This document shows, piece by piece, positions 19,215 through 28,684 of a stretch of DNA of 64,000 nucleotides. Source of the stretch: Verrucomicrobiaceae bacterium (GTDB lineage: Bacteria; Verrucomicrobiota; Verrucomicrobiia; Verrucomicrobiales; Akkermansiaceae). The translations under genes were made by a program, and so were the position numbers. The stretch covers positions 1 through 64,000 of the forward strand of contig JAIXQH010000044.1 of the NCBI GenBank assembly GCA_027484055.1, in the 5' to 3' direction. The notes beneath the pieces are model-generated. The model was not told the DNA's origin, did no database searches, and was given only the letters and a program-made list of their open reading frames with translations. The stretch's first letter is position 1; every line of letters begins with the position of its first letter.

Positions 19215-19832
19215 TTAGCTAAGCAGTCCGAGTTCGAAGCCACGCGCAACGGCTTCGGTCCGATCAGCGGCTTCCAGCTTGTCGATGGCAGCTTTCACAT
19301 GGTGCTTCACAGTGTGCTCGCTGATGCCAAGGACTTTGGCGATTTCCGAATTGGTGAGACCGCGCCGCAGGCAGTCGAGCACCTCCAACTCGCGAGCCGA
19401 GAGTGCCTGAATCAGAGGCTGAGGGACGGATCCGGAATGCTCCCAAGAAGTTTTTCCTGCATGAACCCGCCGCACTGAACCGGCCAATTGTGCGAGAGTG
19501 ACTTGTTTTGGGAGAAATCCCATCGCCCCCATGTCGCGAGCGCGCCTGACTTCATGGGCAAGTGAACTTGAAGCGAGCATGATGACTCGGGCGGCGGGGC
19601 TTTTTTGCTGCAAGCATTCGAGAACATGAAAGCCGTCCTTACCCGGCAACCGCACGTCGAGCAAAGTGATGTCGGGCTCGAGCTCGGCATGACTTTTAAT
19701 GGCTTCGGCCGCGTTGCCAGCCTGCCCAATAATCTGAAACCCCTCTTCCAAGCCTAGCATGGAGGCGAGTGACTCGCGAAGGACGGCATGGTCATCGACC
19801 AAAAGGATGCGAATAGGATTAGCAAGGGTCAT
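19215..19832 (-). CDS. NarL/LuxR-family response regulator
   Basis: A 205-residue two-component response regulator. The receiver domain (about 7-120) begins IRILLVDDH and has the phospho-acceptor Asp59 in ITLLDVRLPG and the conserved Lys in GFLPKQ. The C-terminal LuxR-type helix-turn-helix (about 140-200) reads LSARELEVLDCLRRGLTN, SEIAKVLGISEHTVKHHV and KAAIDKLEAADRTEAVA. I start at the ATG at 19832, which overlaps the TGA of the kinase gene by four bases; upstream codons in frame lie inside the kinase gene. A dimeric HTH of this type could bind an 18-bp palindrome, so it is the obvious candidate to read the repeated ATGGCC site, one copy of which lies 24 bp beyond its stop codon. That link is inference. 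Confidence 0.9.
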   Translation of the reverse strand: MTLANPIRILLVDDHAVLRESLASMLGLEEGFQIIGQAGNAAEAIKSHAELEPDITLLDVRLPGKDGFHVLECLQQKSPAARVIMLASSSLAHEVRRARDMGAMGFLPKQVTLAQLAGSVRRVHAGKTSWEHSGSVPQPLIQALSARELEVLDCLRRGLTNSEIAKVLGISEHTVKHHVKAAIDKLEAADRTEAVARGFELGLLS

Positions 19833-22063
19833 GAGGTGGACACAGTTAAAGCGGGAACAGGAAAGAGCAGTCGCAGGCTCGACCAAGGAAGGATGATCCG
19901 AAGAGTGGTGCCTTTGCCTAACGTAGAGGCGAGATTGAACGTTCCGGCTAACTCGTCAACTCTCCTTCTCATGCTCCCCAAGCCGAGCCCCCCTTGCGGT
20001 GAAGGTTGCGGGAGTTTGGGGTCGAATCCACAGCCATTGTCATGGATTGCGAGCTCAAGCACCTCTGTGGTAAAAAACACATGCACTTGGACGCGGGTGG
20101 CGCGACCGTGACGCAGGGCATTTTCCACCGCTTCCTGTGATAACAATAGAAGACTGCCGGCCGCCCTTGCTGGAACCGCTGCGGGCTCGCCCTTACTGGT
20201 GACTTCCACAAAGTCCACAGGCCAGTGATCCATGCCAGCCAACGCTTGAGTCAGCAGCTCTGCAAAATCTGGCGGCTCCTTTGACATTTCATGGATCCCC
20301 CACATGAGAGAGCGCATCTCGTGTTGGCTACGGTTAAGAATTTTCTGGGCCGCATGGACATGGGGAAGGGCCGCGACGGAATCCCGCGGGGCCAGATTTG
20401 CGACGCTTTCCAACCGGTAATAGGCCGCGTTGAGAAGTTGGTGCACCCCATCGTGGAGATCGCCCGCGAGGCGCAGGCGCTCACGCTTGGCGGCCTCATG
20501 TTCCAGCTCCGCGTCTCGATGGGTGCGCAAGGCCTGCTCGATATGAAGCGACTGCCGCTTGACCGTGCGGCGCAAGAGTGAAACCCAAGTCATGGCCACG
20601 GCCAATACGACAGCAGAAGACAACAAGGCAAACCAAAGCCTCTTGGCATTCCACCACGAAGGAGCTTTTATCACACGAACATCCGCCGGGCTACGCAACA
20701 ACAGCTCCATGCCAACCGCGCGAATGAACTCCGGCAACGGTGAATCCGCCGAGTGAACGATGGTCGCCACCCCCGTCAGTTCGACTAGACTGCCCGCCGG
20801 TGGAGGTTGTGAGAACCCTGAACAACCTGAAGCGAACCTAACGACCACTTGACTCCCTGTCTCTGACTGCAAGGTGAATGCATCCGCACCTGCTTTGATT
20901 GCGCCAATCAGAGATCCCTTCAACTGGACCAAGCGATTATCGAAATCCTCCGGGTGTTCCCCCCAATAGCGACCCTCGTAATTTTTCTTAACCTCAAGAA
21001 TGGATTCAACCGTCGACGATGTAGGTGCCGGAGGCGCTCCAGAAACAAGTTTTTGCACCAGCGCGTTTGCTAGAAATGCGATCGGTTGTCGAGTCTCTAG
21101 AAATCCGGCGAGGCGGACCCGATCCCCAATCTTAAATCCATCAGATGATACAACCTTTGCCCTAACACCTCGTCCTTGCTCCTGAATGATCATTTCATCT
21201 GCAGAAACCAAAGTCACCACTCCCTCTACCAAACGCCGATGGGGCGAAAGTCCCTCCGGACGGAATCGTCTCAACGACCCTACTTCTACCTTCGGAACTT
21301 GAAAAGGATCTGCAGGTGGAGGAGTGAGGATTTGAAAGTCGGGTTCGCCTGGTACGACAAGTCTGACGCCCATCTGCTCGGCGCGCGAATTATAAAGAGT
21401 GAGCACAGTACCTCTCACCCGGACCTCCGCGTCGATTACTTTAGCTGGCTCGTTCCAAGCCGCAGGAGTCACAAGGATGAGCGCGTAATTCCCCGTCCCG
21501 CTGCAGGCAAGCAACGCCCGTTGATCCTGCTCGAAGTTATCAATTACAGACTGAATCACGACGGTCTCCAGTTCGATGCGCTGGGCGTCTTCACTGCCAT
21601 TGTGGAGATGCGCAATACTGACCGCTCGCAAAGGTAAGGGCTTACCTTTGCCAATGACAATGACGCGTTCCGGCTCAATGATCGGAGCATATCCGCCCAT
21701 GTAGGTAAAACCTTCGATCTCTACCTCTAAACCCGGCAGAAGGGTCAACGACTCGTCGCCTGGGCTCGTCCACAATCCTTTGGAAAGCGGAAGTTTTTTG
21801 GAAACATAGATCGCAGCCGAATCATCGGCTACGGTGAATGCGGAAAACCGTCCACCTGAAGCCCACTGCACCACACCTCGCACACGAACCGGAAACTTTT
21901 TGGTCGCCAACTCAGAGGACAAACCACGAATGTCTGCAATCCGAGTGATCGGCCTCACGGGCGAAGAATCTTCCTGGCCTACGGCGAAGCCACTGCCGAA
22001 CAGCGAGACCGCTACCGCGGCAACAAAGAATCGCATGAGAAGAGAATTTTGGATGGGCTTCAT
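19829..22063 (-). CDS. Membrane sensor histidine kinase with large periplasmic OB-like sensor
   Basis: A 744-residue NarX/DesK-type sensor kinase. A signal peptide or first membrane segment (about 8-28) is followed by about 440 periplasmic residues. One transmembrane helix lies at about 477-497 (LWFALLSSAVVLAVAMTWVS), then come a coiled-coil and a HisKA_3 box RLRLAGDLHDGVHQLL with phospho-acceptor His537. A HATPase_c domain at about 635-735 has NALRHGRA, DNGCGFDP and GGLGLGSM. The periplasmic part contains at least three OB-fold-like repeats (VRVRGVVQW, VRVRGTVLTLYN, VEGVVTLVSADEMIIQEQG, LVELTGVATIV). It is translationally coupled to the response regulator and lies downstream of four CAZyme genes, so it probably senses a product of glycan breakdown. 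Confidence 0.9.
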   Translation of the reverse strand: MKPIQNSLLMRFFVAAVAVSLFGSGFAVGQEDSSPVRPITRIADIRGLSSELATKKFPVRVRGVVQWASGGRFSAFTVADDSAAIYVSKKLPLSKGLWTSPGDESLTLLPGLEVEIEGFTYMGGYAPIIEPERVIVIGKGKPLPLRAVSIAHLHNGSEDAQRIELETVVIQSVIDNFEQDQRALLACSGTGNYALILVTPAAWNEPAKVIDAEVRVRGTVLTLYNSRAEQMGVRLVVPGEPDFQILTPPPADPFQVPKVEVGSLRRFRPEGLSPHRRLVEGVVTLVSADEMIIQEQGRGVRAKVVSSDGFKIGDRVRLAGFLETRQPIAFLANALVQKLVSGAPPAPTSSTVESILEVKKNYEGRYWGEHPEDFDNRLVQLKGSLIGAIKAGADAFTLQSETGSQVVVRFASGCSGFSQPPPAGSLVELTGVATIVHSADSPLPEFIRAVGMELLLRSPADVRVIKAPSWWNAKRLWFALLSSAVVLAVAMTWVSLLRRTVKRQSLHIEQALRTHRDAELEHEAAKRERLRLAGDLHDGVHQLLNAAYYRLESVANLAPRDSVAALPHVHAAQKILNRSQHEMRSLMWGIHEMSKEPPDFAELLTQALAGMDHWPVDFVEVTSKGEPAAVPARAAGSLLLLSQEAVENALRHGRATRVQVHVFFTTEVLELAIHDNGCGFDPKLPQPSPQGGLGLGSMRRRVDELAGTFNLASTLGKGTTLRIILPWSSLRLLFPVPALTVSTS

Positions 22064-22213
22064 AACAGGTCAATGTTCCAACAGGTCAGTAGGTGGCGTG
22101 CTCGCCAGAGAGGCCGATATGCATCTCACCCTTCACTCCCCGAATGCCTGAAGGTTGAAACTGTCTGTCATTGCCACAAAATGTCAATTTCCCGAATCAA
22201 GGCAATCAGCGAC

Positions 22214-24334
22214 TTATGGTCGCTTCGCTTGGATGACTGCTACCCCCCGCCCGGGAAGTTTGAGCTCATCCGCCACATCCTGACCGCTGACGAGATCCCG
22301 GCCAGCGGGAACTTTGAGTAACCGAGATTCATCGGTTTGATTGATCACAAACCACAGGGTCTTGTCCTTGGACTCACGCCGCACAATTTCAACCCCCTGC
22401 GGCACTCCTGGAAGTAGCGGAGCCAGTTGGGCGAGTCTCACGAGTTCCGGCACGATTGCTTTTCCCACAGCACCATTCAGATAGGTGCCGACGTAGAGCA
22501 CCGATCCTTTGCCTACTTTCCGTATCGTGGCCGCCCCCGAACCCGCTTGGTGCCGTGTGGTCCAACGAGACCAAATCTCAGCGCCTGCGTCAGGCTCAAG
22601 CTGTTCATACCACTCTCGTGAAAGCACGGATTTTCCGCCGATCTCCATTTCGAGCGGCCGAGCATCCGGGATATTCTGCCGGCCATACTCGACAACGGTT
22701 GCTCCGACCAGTGGCCTCAATACCCCAGGCAAAAGATCCGTTACTACATTGTTATCCATATCCTTCGTTCCCGAGCGCGCACCCAACACCAACACACCAC
22801 CGGCACGGACCCATGCCTCAAGCTTGGGTACCCATGCAGGATCGATCAGGGTGAAATTCGGAACCACATAAAGCTTCAGACCGTCGAGCACATCCCCGGG
22901 GTGGACCACACCTACCGAATAGCCAGCATTCCAGAAATTCCGATGGAGGTCCGCCGCGACCAAGTCAGTCGATGGAGTTTTGAAACTAAGCGTTTCGTGG
23001 GCATGCGTGTTATTGAAATCCGTCGCAGCGATTCCCACGTCGATGGCGACATGAGTCCCTAGCAGAGCCGGACCAACCCTGCTCAACTCAGCACCCGTCT
23101 TGGCCACCTCCTCGTATCGCCGACGCGGCACATTGTCGTGATCCAAGACACCGCACCAATACTCCTCTGCACCAAAGCGCGCCGTCCGCCAGCGGAACAG
23201 CAACACACTGTCCGCTCCATGTGCTAGGGACGAGTAGAGCATGCGGCGCAATTCTCCCGGCTCAGGATTGTCGTGCATGTAGTCCGTCTGCCCACCCGGA
23301 CCACTCTGATGCTCGGGAATCCAAAAGTTCCCGGTCCATGCCCGTGCTGCGTCGAGTGCCCATGCCTGGTGACTGGCGCGAAGTTTATCATCATAGGTAA
23401 AATTCGGATAGACATCATAACCGAGTGTGTCGAGATCCTGGCCAAATTGCCCGCGATAGTCGATGTAGTCGAAAAGCCCGTTATGAGTAATCCACCACTT
23501 CGGCTGGGTCGCACGCAGGATTTCCACCTGATCGCGCTGGAACCGCGCGACGCTCCATGAAAGGAATCGGAAATAGTCCAGATGATGTGCAGGGTTAAGA
23601 TGCGTCGGCCGCTTGGCTGCCGGGAGTGGCACATCCTCGAACTTGGTATAACTCTGAGCCCAGAATGCAGTGCCCCACGCGCGATTCAAGGCACCGATAT
23701 CATCCCTGAATTTCTCCTTGAGAAACACCACCCACTGTTTCTCCGCTCCTGACGAATAGTCCTGAGAGAAATGACAATGGAATTCATTGTCGGTCTGCCA
23801 TCCGATCACGTGCGGGTTGTCCCGATAGTGTTCCGCCATGGCCCGGGTGATGCGCCGGGAATATTCGCGAAAAACTTCATTGCAAGTGCTGGCGTGTTGG
23901 CGCGATCCATGGCTCATCACCACGCCTTGTGAATCAACGCGCAAGATTTCTGGATGCTTGACGGTCAGCCAGCGCGGAGGCGCGGCAGTCGGGGTGCAAA
24001 GAATACTCCGAATCCCTTTGGCTCCAAGGCGCGCGATGGTCTCATCAAACAGAGAAAAATCAAACTTACCCTCCTGCGGCTCCATCAGATCCCAGGCGAA
24101 CTCCGCCATGCGCACCGTATTCATTCCTGCGGCCTTCATGCGATCGGCATCGAGATCGAGCGTCAGAATCTCACCGTGATCCGGATAATAGGCCACTCCC
24201 CACATGAAGGACTCAATATTCGAGGGCCTCAAATGAGACGGGGCTCGCGAGGAATCAGCCTCGGGCGTGGCACCGAATACAAGCGGTGGGAAAAGCGCTA
24301 TTAACGCAAGGGCGATCAGAGTTCGTTTCTTCAT
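22214..24334 (-). CDS. Secreted GH42 beta-galactosidase
   Basis: A 706-residue GH42 enzyme with signal peptide MKKRTLIALALIALFPPLVFG. The TIM barrel opens with FMWGVAYYPDHG and NTVRMAEFAWDLMEPQEG and holds GWQTDNEFHCH with acid/base Glu184 and FWIPEHQSGPGG with nucleophile Glu341. The trimerisation domain (about 420-620) and a C-terminal beta domain follow in the usual order and at the usual length. It should remove terminal beta-galactose, although some GH42 members act on alpha-L-arabinopyranosides. It lies 45 bp downstream of the GH106 gene and 150 bp upstream of the kinase gene, in the same direction. Confidence 0.92.
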   Translation of the reverse strand: MKKRTLIALALIALFPPLVFGATPEADSSRAPSHLRPSNIESFMWGVAYYPDHGEILTLDLDADRMKAAGMNTVRMAEFAWDLMEPQEGKFDFSLFDETIARLGAKGIRSILCTPTAAPPRWLTVKHPEILRVDSQGVVMSHGSRQHASTCNEVFREYSRRITRAMAEHYRDNPHVIGWQTDNEFHCHFSQDYSSGAEKQWVVFLKEKFRDDIGALNRAWGTAFWAQSYTKFEDVPLPAAKRPTHLNPAHHLDYFRFLSWSVARFQRDQVEILRATQPKWWITHNGLFDYIDYRGQFGQDLDTLGYDVYPNFTYDDKLRASHQAWALDAARAWTGNFWIPEHQSGPGGQTDYMHDNPEPGELRRMLYSSLAHGADSVLLFRWRTARFGAEEYWCGVLDHDNVPRRRYEEVAKTGAELSRVGPALLGTHVAIDVGIAATDFNNTHAHETLSFKTPSTDLVAADLHRNFWNAGYSVGVVHPGDVLDGLKLYVVPNFTLIDPAWVPKLEAWVRAGGVLVLGARSGTKDMDNNVVTDLLPGVLRPLVGATVVEYGRQNIPDARPLEMEIGGKSVLSREWYEQLEPDAGAEIWSRWTTRHQAGSGAATIRKVGKGSVLYVGTYLNGAVGKAIVPELVRLAQLAPLLPGVPQGVEIVRRESKDKTLWFVINQTDESRLLKVPAGRDLVSGQDVADELKLPGRGVAVIQAKRP

Positions 24335-24379
24335 GATGGATTCTTTGGATAAATTTCTGTGGTGAATTTCGAGCGTTGG

Positions 24380-27300
24380 CTAGGGAACCGTAAAAATCTT
24401 CACCGGGCCTATGAGTCCGGATTCAAGTGGCTCGACCTTGGGATCAATCGGAACATTGGTTTTGGTGACTTGCTGGTCTTTCGGCAACTTGGCATCCCCA
24501 GCCAGGCGGTTGCACCAAAGATTGACGATCCTCACTTCAAGCGCGTTGCCCGTTGGTTTCACAGCTTCAGTAAGATCGAAGCGAAAAGGAGCAGTCCACG
24601 CCACACCAAGATTCCGTCCGTTCAACCAAACTTCCGCAACATTTTTCACCACCCCTAAATCCAAGTAGAACCCCTTTGCCATGCTAACCCCCTCCGGCAG
24701 ATCGAATGTTTTATGATAGCTTGCCTCGCCCGAATAATATCGAATGCCAACCTCCGGGCGAGTGGTCCAATCGACCAATCGCTCAAAGGGGATTTTTCCC
24801 GGCCCACCCCATGCTGCATCAAATGAGACATCCCACGCCGCGTCGATTTCCATCAAGGGATTCAATTTTACGAAATTTGTGTTAGTAAGCAGCCCCGTGT
24901 CTTTTGGGACTGGATTCCGAAACACGACAAACATCGAACCATAAGGATCCAGCTCCATCGGCAACATGGTTCCAAGCTCCCCTTCGTGAAATGTTCCAGC
25001 AGGCCGCGTTTCTCCGGTTTTCGGATTCCATAGCTCCGGTAGCTTGCCTTTGACTCGGAATGTCACCTCCACAGGGACAGTTCGGTTCCTTCGATTGATG
25101 ATAAAATAGATATCGGTCTCACCCTCTTTCCGGTGAATATAATCAAAGAAATCCTGATCGTTTTCGGATTTGAAAATAACATCAGGGACAACTCCATCCC
25201 GGGTGAGCACCTCACGAACCGTCTTATTGTCGATCACTCTCCCTTTCGCTGTTTCATGCTTCACCCAAAGTTTATCAGCGATCTCCATCAGCTTTTTTTC
25301 GCCCTCTGGAAAATCCGCGAGGCCGACGGTTCGCGTGGGTTTCGGGCCCAACACCGTTGCGCCCGCCAGCACTAGATTCTCGATTTTGTTCATGACGCTG
25401 AGCGGCAAAGCTCCACGATCCGGCAAGACCAAGACTCGATAGGTCATGCCCTCTGGCGTGATCAGCATCCCGTCTTTCACCGACAAACGGTTAAGAAGAA
25501 TATCCGTATTGCATACATCGTAATCGTAGCCGACGCCACGGGACGGATCAAAATTCTTCGGTGGCACATAACAGGGAATCTCATCGCCAGTGTAATAAAG
25601 CACATCCGCGACAAAAAGCCCCTGCTGCAACAAATACTGACACCGGCCAAGGTAAGTCAGGAACGGCATCGCTGCCATGTCCCACCAAGTGACATTGTGA
25701 TTAAAATGGCTGCCACATACAAAAGCCTTGCCGGGCTTACCATCCGCAGCACCCGAGGTGGCGGAACCATGGATATAAAATGCATTGAGTCCTTCACAGA
25801 ACGCAATGTTGGCGTTCAACAGTAAATCACTTGGCGCGATCTGCCAATTCGTCCGTCCACCGATACTGGTGAATGCCTCGGTACCCACCAACTTCTTCCC
25901 ATAGAGATGCGCGGCGGAGGCAGCCTGCTTCGCGTTCACATTCTGTGCCATCTCGTTCCAGCCAGGTGGAACCTCAAGATGGTGATTGCGTGGATCAAAC
26001 TGATTCTCACGCCAAAAGTTACTCTCCCAGAACTCCGCCAAGGGAACATCCATTTTCCCCTGATTCAACAAGCCATCGTTACTAAGCAGTCTGGGGTGAT
26101 GCTGGCCACCCGCCTCAGCTCTGACCTTCATTCCCTTTGCATGCGCCAGTGACGCCCAACGGCCATAATGATTGTCTGCCACGCAATCGGCAATCGTCCG
26201 CCTGATGTCCGCAAGAAAGCGATCGGTGACGTCCAGGCTATCGACGATTTCCCCCGCCATGGTCGCCAAATACGGAGTTGGGTCGTAACCACGTCGATTC
26301 CTGAATTCCTCAAAAAACGCTGGCGACCATGAGTAAAGTCCCTCGATCTCGACGTTGTCCTCGTGAAGGTATTCAAAAGCTTTTCCTGCTAGCGGACCTG
26401 CGTCCTCAATGAGTAACTTGAGTTTTTCGAAACTTTGCTCCGTGGCATCTTTACTCAGGTAATCGGGAAGCAATCCATCAAATCCATGAATCCCCGTCGT
26501 CGTCTGCCCCACGCGCACCACCTTCCACTTACCGACAGGCACGTCCCAATTCAGTGTTCCGTCTGGCAAAACCTTGCCCGTGAGGTCGATCATACGTTGA
26601 GTCTTCAATGGCGAATCGTTCGGCAGGGATTTCAAGTCTTCCTTCACCACTGCCATCTGATCTTTTTGAGAAGTTTCCAGAACTCCCAGCGGGAGTCCCA
26701 ATCCCCTTTTGGCCACAAGGCCGGCGACACGGTGGACCTCGTCTCTGGTCCCAATTGCAAAATCGCGAACCAGTGATTTCGTAGGAGGAGACAGGCGATA
26801 CCAACGCGCGGTGGTTGTGGGCACTGCTTGATTAATCACATTGTTCCAAGGAATGGTGTAACCGCTCCAGACCTTATTGAAAACCTTGCCATCCTTTGAA
26901 GCTTCCAAGGTCGTGGTTCCGGCTACTTCCAACCAGATCCACTCAACTGTTTTAGGTGAACCAAAATCAACAGTGATCGTGGGAGAATCGATACCTTCTG
27001 TCTTCCAGCCAGTGTTGTAGTTCCCATCAAGCAGATTGGGAAGTTGATCGGTATTTCCGTTCAAGCTGATCGTCGGTCCCGGTCCAACATCCGCCTCTGA
27101 TACTTGGAAAGCCTGCACGGCCACATCCTTGTAAAGCACTCCCCGTCCCGACGGCTCGGGCAATTTCCCTTGAAATGCCTTACCCCCTTCAAGGATCAAC
27201 GTCGAATTCACCGTCATCCACGCTGAATTCTCCGGCGTGGTCCACTCGCCCCCAGACGGCCAACCCACACAGACATTCGAAGCCATTTTCAATCCCAGAC

Positions 27301-27631
27301 GCCCAGCCTCTTTGACCGTGTGCCGAAACAAAATACGCCATGGTTCGCTCAGAAACTTCGCTCTCGGCATACCCGCAAGGTCAATCAACACAAACCCACC
27401 CACGCCCTTGGCTTTTAGTTCTTCCAAATGAAGAGTGATATCATCCGGTTTGATCGTTTCGAACCACCACATGATTACCCACGGCTTTGAGGAATCAGGA
27501 GGTGTCTTGAAGGATTCCGACATTCGATCTGTAGTTACAGGCTGTTCCTGCGCCCTCATCGAAGTGACGCCCAACCCAAGAAATCCTGCGGTGTAAAGGG
27601 ACCCAAGTATAAGAAATCTACTGAAATTCAT
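24380..27631 (-). CDS. Secreted GH106 alpha-L-rhamnosidase-like enzyme, copy 1
   Basis: A protein of about 1083 residues with a signal peptide ending at MRAQEQ and the layout of GH106 rhamnosidases. PWVIMWWFETIKPDDITLHL and KMASNVCVGWPSGGEW lie in the N-terminal barrel. The central catalytic part includes FEYLHEDNVEIEGLYSW and KGMKVRAEAGGQHHP. The C-terminal GH2-type sugar-binding jelly roll contains VAEVWLNGRNLGVAWTAPFR. The family removes alpha-L-rhamnose with inversion and needs calcium. I prefer the ATG at 27631, four bases after the GH43 stop; an in-frame ATG at 27655 would overlap that gene. It is distant from the second GH106 upstream, so the two probably act on different rhamnosyl linkages. 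Confidence 0.87.
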   Translation of the reverse strand: MNFSRFLILGSLYTAGFLGLGVTSMRAQEQPVTTDRMSESFKTPPDSSKPWVIMWWFETIKPDDITLHLEELKAKGVGGFVLIDLAGMPRAKFLSEPWRILFRHTVKEAGRLGLKMASNVCVGWPSGGEWTTPENSAWMTVNSTLILEGGKAFQGKLPEPSGRGVLYKDVAVQAFQVSEADVGPGPTISLNGNTDQLPNLLDGNYNTGWKTEGIDSPTITVDFGSPKTVEWIWLEVAGTTTLEASKDGKVFNKVWSGYTIPWNNVINQAVPTTTARWYRLSPPTKSLVRDFAIGTRDEVHRVAGLVAKRGLGLPLGVLETSQKDQMAVVKEDLKSLPNDSPLKTQRMIDLTGKVLPDGTLNWDVPVGKWKVVRVGQTTTGIHGFDGLLPDYLSKDATEQSFEKLKLLIEDAGPLAGKAFEYLHEDNVEIEGLYSWSPAFFEEFRNRRGYDPTPYLATMAGEIVDSLDVTDRFLADIRRTIADCVADNHYGRWASLAHAKGMKVRAEAGGQHHPRLLSNDGLLNQGKMDVPLAEFWESNFWRENQFDPRNHHLEVPPGWNEMAQNVNAKQAASAAHLYGKKLVGTEAFTSIGGRTNWQIAPSDLLLNANIAFCEGLNAFYIHGSATSGAADGKPGKAFVCGSHFNHNVTWWDMAAMPFLTYLGRCQYLLQQGLFVADVLYYTGDEIPCYVPPKNFDPSRGVGYDYDVCNTDILLNRLSVKDGMLITPEGMTYRVLVLPDRGALPLSVMNKIENLVLAGATVLGPKPTRTVGLADFPEGEKKLMEIADKLWVKHETAKGRVIDNKTVREVLTRDGVVPDVIFKSENDQDFFDYIHRKEGETDIYFIINRRNRTVPVEVTFRVKGKLPELWNPKTGETRPAGTFHEGELGTMLPMELDPYGSMFVVFRNPVPKDTGLLTNTNFVKLNPLMEIDAAWDVSFDAAWGGPGKIPFERLVDWTTRPEVGIRYYSGEASYHKTFDLPEGVSMAKGFYLDLGVVKNVAEVWLNGRNLGVAWTAPFRFDLTEAVKPTGNALEVRIVNLWCNRLAGDAKLPKDQQVTKTNVPIDPKVEPLESGLIGPVKIFTVP

Positions 27632-27635
27632 TCTT

Positions 27636-28664
27636 CTAATTTGTTTGATTCTCATCCAGCCATTTCAGCTCTTGCGAGCTCCCACGTCGGCGCGTTGACA
27701 CGCATCTGCCATCTTCGTAAAGCAGGGGTTCAACGCCTAACTGCTCCTGAGTTCCTTTAAAATCAACATTGTGACCAGCTTCGACGTATGGATCTTTGGT
27801 ATCCTCAAAGACCAAACTCGAGTAGCCATGCTTTTTTGCAATCTCCTCACGGCGCGCCCGTTTGCGGCTCCCGAAAACCGGCTCCCTCTGCGCAAGCTTC
27901 CAATGCCGCAGCAGACTTTCCGCCCACAGGATTCTGACCTCATATCCGCGGGACCATGACGAGAAAAACATCCAGCAAGAACCGTGTTTCTTCATCACCC
28001 ACGGCTCCTCAATGCCACCGATCATCCAGTCCGGATTCCCCGGATCTTGACGGCCAATCATCTTTTTAAAGGCATTCCACCTATCATCGGCAAACATTGT
28101 GCCGTCGTTGGTGAAAATCTTCGGATCCGCAAGAACCAGCCCGGTAGGTGTTAGAAACTTGTAAGGGTCGACAATCTTGTCCGACTCTAAGATCCTAACT
28201 AGATGGTTATAAATTCGCGAGTTCCCCGCCTTCGGCTCATCAGGACCGGAGTTAACGAACAAATAGAACTTGCCTTGGATGTGGTGCAACTCAGGTGCCC
28301 AAAACCTGCCAATATATGGGCAATCTTTCGGGATTTTTGAAGCATCAATGCACCATCCGGCGTCCTCCAAGCTCAAAAAGCCTTCCAATTCCATCAGCCG
28401 CAATCCTGGATTCTGTCTGCCCCAAACCGATTGGGAAGTTCCCGTCATAAACCAACCATTACCCGCCTTGAGTAACATGGGATCCCGAATCGATTGCAAA
28501 GGATCACGAGTGATCGGATTGGTATATCTAAAGGACCGCTCGGACTGCTGAGAACTAGGAAGTGTGGCTGTCCCATTCATCGCAACAACCTCCGCTTGCA
28601 GCGAGGTTATTGCCATCCCCCAACCAATCAGGGAACTTGAAATGATTTGATAGATTATGATCAA
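27636..28664 (-). CDS. Secreted GH43-like five-bladed beta-propeller glycosidase
   Basis: A 342-residue secreted protein with a signal peptide (IISSSLIGWGMAITSLQA). The beta-propeller markers of GH43 are present: IRDPMLLKAGNGWFMTGTS with the general-base candidate Asp61, RFWAPELHHIQGKFYLF, IEEPWVMKKHGSCWMFFSSW with an acid candidate Glu, and EAGHNVDF. GH43 enzymes are mostly alpha-L-arabinofuranosidases, beta-xylosidases or exo-galactanases. The subfamily cannot be assigned by eye. The gene sits tightly between two GH106 genes (gaps of 20 and 4 bp), so all three are surely co-transcribed. Confidence 0.8.
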   Translation of the reverse strand: MIIIYQIISSSLIGWGMAITSLQAEVVAMNGTATLPSSQQSERSFRYTNPITRDPLQSIRDPMLLKAGNGWFMTGTSQSVWGRQNPGLRLMELEGFLSLEDAGWCIDASKIPKDCPYIGRFWAPELHHIQGKFYLFVNSGPDEPKAGNSRIYNHLVRILESDKIVDPYKFLTPTGLVLADPKIFTNDGTMFADDRWNAFKKMIGRQDPGNPDWMIGGIEEPWVMKKHGSCWMFFSSWSRGYEVRILWAESLLRHWKLAQREPVFGSRKRARREEIAKKHGYSSLVFEDTKDPYVEAGHNVDFKGTQEQLGVEPLLYEDGRCVSTRRRGSSQELKWLDENQTN

Positions 28665-28684
28665 AGCGTCTTACATCAAAGGGT

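Noticed and set aside
22389..24304. Several plus-strand frames opposite the GH42 gene
   Set aside because: All are shadows of a well-supported GH42 gene, with arginine- and proline-rich composition and no start signals.
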